7,895 bases of DNA, taken from the NCBI GenBank assembly GCA_030830725.1, contig JAURMN010000057.1:1-7895 (forward strand). The letters run 5' to 3'. Source of the DNA: Balneolales bacterium (GTDB lineage Bacteria; Bacteroidota; Rhodothermia; Balneolales; Balneolaceae). The notes under the pieces are model-generated. The model searched no databases. It worked only from the letters and a program-made list of their open reading frames with translations, and had not been told where the DNA came from. This document shows, in pieces, positions 1-5,202 of the stretch. The translations under genes were made by a program, and so were the position numbers. Position 1 is the first letter of the stretch, and the number at the start of each line of letters is the position of its first letter.

Positions 1-111
1 AGCACCGGACTAGAGCTTGAATTACTGGATCTGAATTTCTCCTACAGTTTAATCCCCTTTCGGACAAGTTATGGAACGGCTCATGCGATTGGACTTCGCA
101 TCCCCCTCTAA
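1..111 (+). CDS. C-terminal end of an outer-membrane beta-barrel protein, PorV/PorQ or UPF0164-like (partial, 5' end cut)
   Basis: Frame 1 is open from the window edge to a TAA at 109-111 and gives 36 residues. The tail shows alternating polar and hydrophobic residues, FSYSLIPFRTSYGTAHAIGL, and ends RIPL. This pattern (aromatic-rich strand, 'P-[YF]', a turn, 'G-x-x-H', then a last strand) is what I know from the last two beta strands of PorV/PorQ-type and UPF0164 barrels, where it typically reads like LDYAF-P-G-LG-THRISLGFRF. PorV is an outer-membrane component of the type IX secretion system in Bacteroidota, but many FCB-group relatives have other or unknown roles. The next gene starts 25 bases downstream on the same strand, so this gene probably heads or belongs to the glycan operon. 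That it is a real gene is likely. The family call rests on 36 residues and could be another small barrel family. Confidence 0.55.
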   Translation, partial: STGLELELLDLNFSYSLIPFRTSYGTAHAIGLRIPL

Positions 112-136
112 TTTGTGATTCAAGTCTACTATCCTC

Positions 137-1153
137 ATGCATTCTCCTACTTCATATCAGGCATTTATAAAGGAGGAGTTTTCAACTTTTCGGACACTTT
201 TTGTATCACCTAGACCACAACCAAATCGTGATCAAACAGATTATTTAACCTTATTCTACAAAAATCTCGAAGAGAACGGTGACGTTAAGTATCCAAAACT
301 TCACTACTTATCGGCGGTTTCATTTTGGAAATTGATCTTCATTTCAAAGCCATCCATAACTCTACTACACTATCACTGGTTAGAGTTCCAATCCTTAAAA
401 TCAGCTTTCGGACTGTTTTTTAAGTGGGTATGCATGGCTTTGTTTAGATTTCGTGGTGGAACCGTAATCTGGACTGTTCATAATCTTCATCCACATCAAG
501 GAAAGTGGATAGGCATGAATGAATCCATTTCACGATCAATGTCCAAAGTAAGCACTCATGTGTTGATTCACTGTAAAGAGGTAGCGGAATTAGTGAAGGA
601 TACATTCCAAATTCAAGAGCACAAACTCCGAATCATACCCCATCCAGTATACCCACTTCAACGACTATCTTTTGAAGAGTCGGTTCGCCATCTGAATTTG
701 GTTTTGAAGCATGATTTTTGTGAACGCATGCCCACTTTTTTGTTCTTTGGACAAATTTCAGCCTATAAACAAATTCCACAAACAGTAGAATGGCTTGCAG
801 AACTCCCACAAAATTTTCGAATTGTTATTGCCGGGAAGGTTCTAAAAGAGAACAAAGTTGAAGGTGATATAGTGGACTCGTTAGATAAAAACTATTCAAA
901 CGTTTTCTTTTATAATAGGGCGTTATCAGACAGAGATATTCAGGCCCTCTTCTCAATAAGTGACGCCGTAATACTCAATTACAGAGCCATTCTCGATTCA
1001 GGAGTATTTCATCTCGCCAGAAGTCTAGAGACGCACATTATTGCGCGAGGAATCGGTTGCTTTCAAGAATGGAATAAAACTGCAGGCGTATCTTTATTCG
1101 ATTCAAAGAATGAATTTATTGAGCATATCCAGCGCATTGTCCTTCATGAATGA
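137..1153 (+). CDS. GT-B fold glycosyltransferase, GumH/GT4-like, surface polysaccharide synthesis
   Basis: The 338-residue protein has two Rossmann-like halves and probably adds a sugar from an activated donor to a lipid-linked or surface glycan on the cytoplasmic side of the inner membrane. In the N-terminal half, HYHWLE (78-83) and WTVHNLHPHQ (112-121) are typical of bacterial GumH-type and related GT4 transferases. In the C-terminal half, FFGQISAYKQIPQ (203-215) is the start of the donor domain, IAGK (231-234) follows, and the donor-site segment DAVILNYRAILDSGVFHLA (276-294) matches the usual 'vlPYr-ilnSG' pattern. The classical E-x7-E motif of GT4 is not clearly present, as is common in this branch. 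There is no signal peptide; a hydrophobic stretch near 92-103 is too short and interrupted to be a sure membrane segment. The ATG at 137 is the only plausible start before residue 100. It has no Shine-Dalgarno sequence. Donor, acceptor and linkage cannot be read from the sequence. Confidence 0.85.
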   Translation: MHSPTSYQAFIKEEFSTFRTLFVSPRPQPNRDQTDYLTLFYKNLEENGDVKYPKLHYLSAVSFWKLIFISKPSITLLHYHWLEFQSLKSAFGLFFKWVCMALFRFRGGTVIWTVHNLHPHQGKWIGMNESISRSMSKVSTHVLIHCKEVAELVKDTFQIQEHKLRIIPHPVYPLQRLSFEESVRHLNLVLKHDFCERMPTFLFFGQISAYKQIPQTVEWLAELPQNFRIVIAGKVLKENKVEGDIVDSLDKNYSNVFFYNRALSDRDIQALFSISDAVILNYRAILDSGVFHLARSLETHIIARGIGCFQEWNKTAGVSLFDSKNEFIEHIQRIVLHE

Positions 1154-1202
1154 ACTTTTTGAATGATTCTCAAAGGACCTACTTTTCTAATTCTTCGCCA
1201 AA

Positions 1203-2903
1203 ATGAGTAAATCGGAACTCCAAAAATCAGATATCAGGATTCGTATTGGGGTTGCCATGTTGGTTCATAACCCATTTCTGGAGATGATATTAGACCAGAT
1301 TGGAGTGGACTGGATAATAAAAGATCCTTATGTAGAGAAGGGTGACCTCTACTCTTGCACTCTGCTAAACCGACCCTTAACCAATTCAGAGCGGTCATTT
1401 TGGAGATCCCTGCTTTCGAAAGGAAATCATACGATTCTTGATATCGGAGCAAATTTGCTTGATTTCCCACTTCAAAAGGCCCGATTCACTGCACCGATCG
1501 AAAATTCTGACCCATTTCTGGGAATCCTTTGTGATTTACCTTTATTACCCATTCCGGTACATAGGACGAAAAAAGCTCAATTTCTCAAACAGACCGTCTT
1601 TCTTGATTCTGACACTCCTTATGCTTGGTGTGGCTGGCTTTTTCAGACACCAAAAGAGGAAACGTCGCAGAGGATTCAAAGCTTTCCCGTGAATCAGAGT
1701 TCACTCGAAGCTCGATGGAAGTTTCGCAATCTGACAAAGGCTTCAGATCCGTCAGAGTCTATACACATTGTTCCATACGCTCATTACAGACATCTCTTAG
1801 AAAAAATTCTACTTAGTCTTCACAAGAAATGTGACCTTCCCTTTGTTTGTAAATCTGTCTATCCAGGAAAGCATGACTCGGTTTTTTTATTCAGGGTAGA
1901 CAGTGACTATGCAGACAGAGAAAACACTCATAAGTTATTCTCTTTATTGAATCAGTATGAAATACGTTCTACATGGTTCCTGCACACAGAAGCTCATGAA
2001 GATTGGATTGAAGAGTTTTCTCGCTATTCAAATCATGAATTTGCCGTTCACGGACACCGTCACAAGCGATTCCAAGATGCGATTGAACTTGCTCAAAATT
2101 TAAAAAAGTCCTATCAGGTAGTATCGAGAATATCTCCCAAGATTAAGGTTAATGGATATGCAGAACCCTTTGGTTCATACCATCCCACTCTTCAGAATAT
2201 TCTCGAGTCGTTCACCAAGAATTTGAATAGAAACGGGGAATCGGGATCTCATCGAGATACAGTCCGTTTTGTGTATAGTTCCGAATTTGGATTTGATACC
2301 AATAATCTGCCTCACTGGCCTCTAATTCAGCCTGGACCTCTTCAAATTCCGATTCACCCTATCTGTCCAGGATCTTTTAGCCGAACCACGGCTCAAGAAG
2401 ACGTCATAAAGCAATATTTTAGATCACAGGTTAATGCTATGATTCGACGCCATGATCCTTTGATCTTTTATCACCATCCGTTGCAGCCCTATGAGGATAT
2501 TCTTCATAATCTTTTTGTTTATGTGCAAGGGTTACAAAAGCGTGGACTTTCATTAGGGTATTTAACATTTTCAGAATGGGCTCAATGGTGGATTCGTCGT
2601 GTGCAGACTCGATTCTCTGTTCATTATTGCGTTAGTAAAGCTGAATTACAGATTAACTCCCATTCTGATGTCGATAATATGCCTGGAATGCACTTGCATT
2701 TTCGAGTAAATGTGAATGAGAATCTATATATAGTATCCTCTGGAGAATATCATACTGGTAATATGGAAGCATACAAAAAATTGGATTTATCTATAATTCC
2801 AGAAGTGGCCCAGAGTGAAATACCTGTAAACAGAAGCTATAGACAACGATATCACCATCTGCTTAATGAATTATTGAATAAACTTGGGAGGAGCACACAA
2901 TGA
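1203..2903 (+). CDS. Large polysaccharide deacetylase-like protein (NodB/CE4 core with extra N- and C-terminal regions)
   Basis: This 566-residue protein has a central region (about 225-460) that carries divergent NodB/CE4 motifs in the right order. FRVDSDY (230-236) corresponds to motif 1, with D233 and D235 as candidate catalytic base and metal ligand. HGHRHKRF (283-290) matches the H-x3-H metal motif, with H283 and H287. YAEPFGSY (319-326) resembles motif 3, and FYHHPLQ (422-428) the last histidine motif. These families remove acetyl groups from glycans with a bound divalent metal. The first 210 residues do not match a family I can name; the layout around 45-90 loosely resembles a glutamine-amidotransferase-like Rossmann domain found in front of some deacetylases. 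Residues 465-566 look beta-rich and are also unassigned. There is no signal peptide, so it is probably cytoplasmic, unlike many peptidoglycan deacetylases. The ATG at 1203 has no clear Shine-Dalgarno sequence. Its stop overlaps the start of the following GT4 gene, which supports a shared role in glycan synthesis. Substrate unknown. Confidence 0.75.
   Translation: MSKSELQKSDIRIRIGVAMLVHNPFLEMILDQIGVDWIIKDPYVEKGDLYSCTLLNRPLTNSERSFWRSLLSKGNHTILDIGANLLDFPLQKARFTAPIENSDPFLGILCDLPLLPIPVHRTKKAQFLKQTVFLDSDTPYAWCGWLFQTPKEETSQRIQSFPVNQSSLEARWKFRNLTKASDPSESIHIVPYAHYRHLLEKILLSLHKKCDLPFVCKSVYPGKHDSVFLFRVDSDYADRENTHKLFSLLNQYEIRSTWFLHTEAHEDWIEEFSRYSNHEFAVHGHRHKRFQDAIELAQNLKKSYQVVSRISPKIKVNGYAEPFGSYHPTLQNILESFTKNLNRNGESGSHRDTVRFVYSSEFGFDTNNLPHWPLIQPGPLQIPIHPICPGSFSRTTAQEDVIKQYFRSQVNAMIRRHDPLIFYHHPLQPYEDILHNLFVYVQGLQKRGLSLGYLTFSEWAQWWIRRVQTRFSVHYCVSKAELQINSHSDVDNMPGMHLHFRVNVNENLYIVSSGEYHTGNMEAYKKLDLSIIPEVAQSEIPVNRSYRQRYHHLLNELLNKLGRSTQ
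2887..2893 (+). promoter_or_regulatory. Strong Shine-Dalgarno site for the GT4 gene at 2900
   Basis: GGAGGAG lies inside the end of the upstream deacetylase gene with a 6-base spacer to the ATG at 2900. It fixes that start, which overlaps the upstream TGA as ATGA. It is the only strong, well-spaced Shine-Dalgarno sequence in the plus-strand operon. Confidence 0.7.
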
Positions 2904-3967
2904 AGATTCTGTTTATGGCTCCCCAATCTTTAACTGTTATTTCGGGAGGATTAAAACGTCAAATGAGTGAGACCGCCACCGGATTATCCTCACTTGGACA
3001 TCGTATTCACTTCCTTTCACCAGAAAAAAATCTCTTTGAAATCCAGCCTGATGTTATTCACTTTTTTGGAGCGCAACCAGAGCTTTATTACACGCTTCAA
3101 TTCCTACAGAATCATGAGATTCCCACAGTGGTGAGTCCTGTATTTTTTTCACGAAGATCGGCGTCTTCTTTAAAACGTCTTATTTCGTTCCAAAACGTAC
3201 TCAGCCGTACGCCTCTGCTTAGTCTTACTGAACTACAAATGCGACAAAGATCATGCACATTTGCCAGTCATGTTGTGCCGAATACTAAAGCGGAAGCAGA
3301 CTTAATTCATCACGCATTTGGAATAAAACCGTCTAACATCACTGTGATTCCAAATGGAGCAGATGTTGAACGATTTACTAACTCTTCCCCTGAGATCTAT
3401 GAATCAAAATATCCATGGCGTGATTTCATACTTTATGTAGGAGATTTGAATGCAGAAAGGAAAAATGTACTAAAGATGCTCTACGCGTATAGTACTCTTA
3501 AAAAAAATTACCCCCTTTTACCTCCCTTGGTCTTAGCAGGGACACTCGGAACCACCGCTTACGCTTCACAAATAAGAACTTATATCCAGCAACACGATTC
3601 AATTCAATGGATTGGTCCGATTGATCACCACGATCCCCTACTCGCTTCTCTATACCGCGCTGCGCGTATTTTTGTTTTGCCCTCATACTTTGAAACACCA
3701 GGAATCGCCGCAATGGAAGCTGCACTATCAGGCTGTGAAATCGTCATCACACCCTTTGGAGGGACTATGGAAGTTTTTGGCGAGAACGCATTCTACATTG
3801 ATCCAAAATCTGTCAGATCTATTGCTAAAGGAATCGAGTCTGCACTAGAACGAACGAAACAAAATCATTCAACAAATTCAAATCCGCTTATTGAGCATTT
3901 GATCCAAAACTATGGCTGGGCGCATGTTGCGCGCCAAACGGAAGCGGTCTATAAACGATTGGTGTAG
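2900..3967 (+). CDS. Glycosyltransferase family 4 protein, surface polysaccharide synthesis
   Basis: The 355-residue protein has the full layout of a retaining GT4 transferase of GT-B fold, acting on nucleotide-sugar donors at the inner face of the cytoplasmic membrane. SGGLKRQM (15-22) is the N-terminal glycine-rich loop. DVIHFFG (51-57) is the usual 'D-h-h-H' strand. VIPNGADVERF (149-159) is the interdomain signature. LYVGDLNAERKNV (178-190) begins the donor domain. PSYFETPGIAAMEA (261-274) holds the E-x7-E pair, E265 and E273, that contacts the donor nucleotide-sugar. GGTMEVFGENAFYIDP (287-302) is the typical 'G-G-x-x-E-v-G-A-h-h' end. Length is normal for the family. The start overlaps the deacetylase stop by four bases, so the two are probably translationally coupled. 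The sugar transferred and the linkage cannot be predicted. Confidence 0.92.
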   Translation: MKILFMAPQSLTVISGGLKRQMSETATGLSSLGHRIHFLSPEKNLFEIQPDVIHFFGAQPELYYTLQFLQNHEIPTVVSPVFFSRRSASSLKRLISFQNVLSRTPLLSLTELQMRQRSCTFASHVVPNTKAEADLIHHAFGIKPSNITVIPNGADVERFTNSSPEIYESKYPWRDFILYVGDLNAERKNVLKMLYAYSTLKKNYPLLPPLVLAGTLGTTAYASQIRTYIQQHDSIQWIGPIDHHDPLLASLYRAARIFVLPSYFETPGIAAMEAALSGCEIVITPFGGTMEVFGENAFYIDPKSVRSIAKGIESALERTKQNHSTNSNPLIEHLIQNYGWAHVARQTEAVYKRLV

Positions 3968-3980
3968 TAATCTCTCATAA

Positions 3981-5159
3981 ATGATAGCCTCACTACAAAT
4001 TTGGATCGTATTTGGCACTCGACCCGAGTACATTAAACTGGCTCCAGTCATCAAATGGCTGCTCGATAATAGCGATTTTCAGCTTCGAGTGATTCATACC
4101 GGACAGCATGAGACCCTTGGCATTGATACAGGGGTGTTTTTTGGAGTGTCACCGGATGTTCAATTCTCATTCGGTACAAGGGATCGAATCTCTCTTTCAA
4201 CCTTTCATCAAGCGCTTCGAAATGCTTTAAATACCGAAATAAATCAATTTGGAGCACCCTCTTTTCTGATCGTTCAAGGTGATACTCTTTCGGCATTTAC
4301 TGCGGCTGAGACGGGTTTTATGAATGGGATCCCAGTTCTTCATGTGGAGGCAGGATTACGAACACGCAACATGCAAGAACCCTGGCCGGAAGAAATCCTT
4401 CGAGTTCTGATTACTCGATTTTCAACCTGGCATTTTGCTCCTACCGAATCAGCGAGACATAATTTACTCCGTGAAGGCATTTCCTCAAATCGAATTCTCG
4501 TTACTGGAAATACAATTGTAGACGCATTTCATTACATCCAAAAGAGTCAACCTGAACTATTTTTGGATGTACAAAGATCCGAGCCGCGAATCAAAGAAAA
4601 TACTCAAAGAAACCCTTCTGAGGATAAGAGATCGTTTACTTCCGATACTCAAACAAAAAATGTATTACTTACCCTGCATCGACGCGAAAATGAGGAGCAG
4701 GAACAATTATCCATAGCTAACTCTTTGAAGACCTATCTAAAAAATCATCCCCATTGTCAACTCACAGTCATTCGACATCCGAATCCAAGCACATGGTTTT
4801 TGATTCATGAAATACAGAATGAACCACAGGTAACAATCATGGAAGCATTACGTTATCCGGATTTTTTAAAGCTTATGTCCCAAATGGATCTTATTCTAAC
4901 CGATTCTGGTGGGCTTCAGGAAGAAGCACCAATTATTGGGATTCCAGTCGTTGTACTTCGAAATGTAACGGAAAGGCCAGAGGTCGTTTCATCAGACTAT
5001 GGAACCCTGACGGGTAGTGATCCTGAAAGAATTGGGAACGCGATCGACTATCATCTTTCCAGAGGTAAACTACTTCCAACAAGTCTGTTTGGAGATGGTC
5101 AGACAAGTAGACGAACAGGAGAGCTTCTACTTAATCTTGCAAAAGGAAGTGGAAAATGA
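3981..5159 (+). CDS. wecB: UDP-N-acetylglucosamine 2-epimerase, non-hydrolysing (WecB-like)
   Basis: It interconverts UDP-GlcNAc and UDP-ManNAc in the cytoplasm, supplying ManNAc or its derivatives for polysaccharide. The 392 residues carry the family motifs in order: GTRPEYIKLAPV (12-23), QGDTLSAF (99-106), HVEAGLRT (121-128), PWPEE (134-138), TLHRREN (231-237), TDSGGLQEEAP (307-317) and RNVTERPE (327-334). By correspondence with E. coli WecB, D101, E123, one of E137/E138, and H233 would be the catalytic-site residues. It is slightly longer than usual because of a polar, low-complexity linker at about 195-226 between the two Rossmann domains. The common PEE-x-N-R motif reads PEEILR, so the asparagine is leucine. 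The ATG lies 13 bases after the GT4 stop, without a Shine-Dalgarno sequence. No UDP-ManNAc dehydrogenase is visible next door. The hydrolysing subtype (NeuC-like) is less likely but cannot be fully excluded. Confidence 0.93.
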   Translation: MIASLQIWIVFGTRPEYIKLAPVIKWLLDNSDFQLRVIHTGQHETLGIDTGVFFGVSPDVQFSFGTRDRISLSTFHQALRNALNTEINQFGAPSFLIVQGDTLSAFTAAETGFMNGIPVLHVEAGLRTRNMQEPWPEEILRVLITRFSTWHFAPTESARHNLLREGISSNRILVTGNTIVDAFHYIQKSQPELFLDVQRSEPRIKENTQRNPSEDKRSFTSDTQTKNVLLTLHRRENEEQEQLSIANSLKTYLKNHPHCQLTVIRHPNPSTWFLIHEIQNEPQVTIMEALRYPDFLKLMSQMDLILTDSGGLQEEAPIIGIPVVVLRNVTERPEVVSSDYGTLTGSDPERIGNAIDYHLSRGKLLPTSLFGDGQTSRRTGELLLNLAKGSGK

Positions 5160-5166
5160 ATTGTTT

Positions 5167-5202
5167 TTGGAATCACTGGAGCTCAGAACTCATGGATTCC
5201 AA
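5167..5202. repeat. 8-bp inverted repeat at the convergent gene junction, possible weak bidirectional terminator
   Basis: TTGGAATC (5167-5174) and GATTCCAA (5195-5202) are perfect inverted copies separated by 20 bases. They sit where the two operons converge, and the right arm lies inside the last codons of the Omp85-like gene. Neither strand has a U-tract directly after the stem: the plus strand continues GTAAGTAC and the minus strand AAAAACAA. It is therefore not a standard intrinsic terminator. The loop is long and the pairing may be coincidental. Confidence 0.3.

Noticed and set aside
36..60. Promoter for the plus-strand glycan genes upstream of 137
   Set aside because: The region is coding sequence of the barrel gene and the gap to 137 is 25 bases; no convincing -35/-10 or Bacteroidota-type -7/-33 pair was seen. 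Read-through from upstream is more likely.
1234..1470. 78-codon minus-strand open frame inside the deacetylase gene
   Set aside because: It is fully inside a well-supported longer gene, has no family resemblance and no sensible neighbour context; a shadow frame.
1438..1816. Two overlapping plus-strand frames (1438-1692 and 1625-1816) within the deacetylase gene
   Set aside because: Both are in other frames of the long gene, which continues without interruption. The first has a basic, hydrophobic composition that reflects frame shift, not a protein; no frameshift in the main gene is needed.
3498..3848. Minus-strand frame 3498-3725 and plus-strand frame 3612-3848 inside the GT4 gene
   Set aside because: The GT4 frame carries conserved catalytic motifs across this stretch, so these are shadows.
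4051..4296. 81-codon minus-strand frame inside the epimerase gene
   Set aside because: It is antisense to conserved epimerase motifs and has no recognisable features of its own.
5160..5202. Intrinsic terminator at the convergent junction
   Set aside because: The stem is only 8 bp with a 20-base loop and no U-tract follows on either strand, so it is kept only as an inverted repeat of low confidence.
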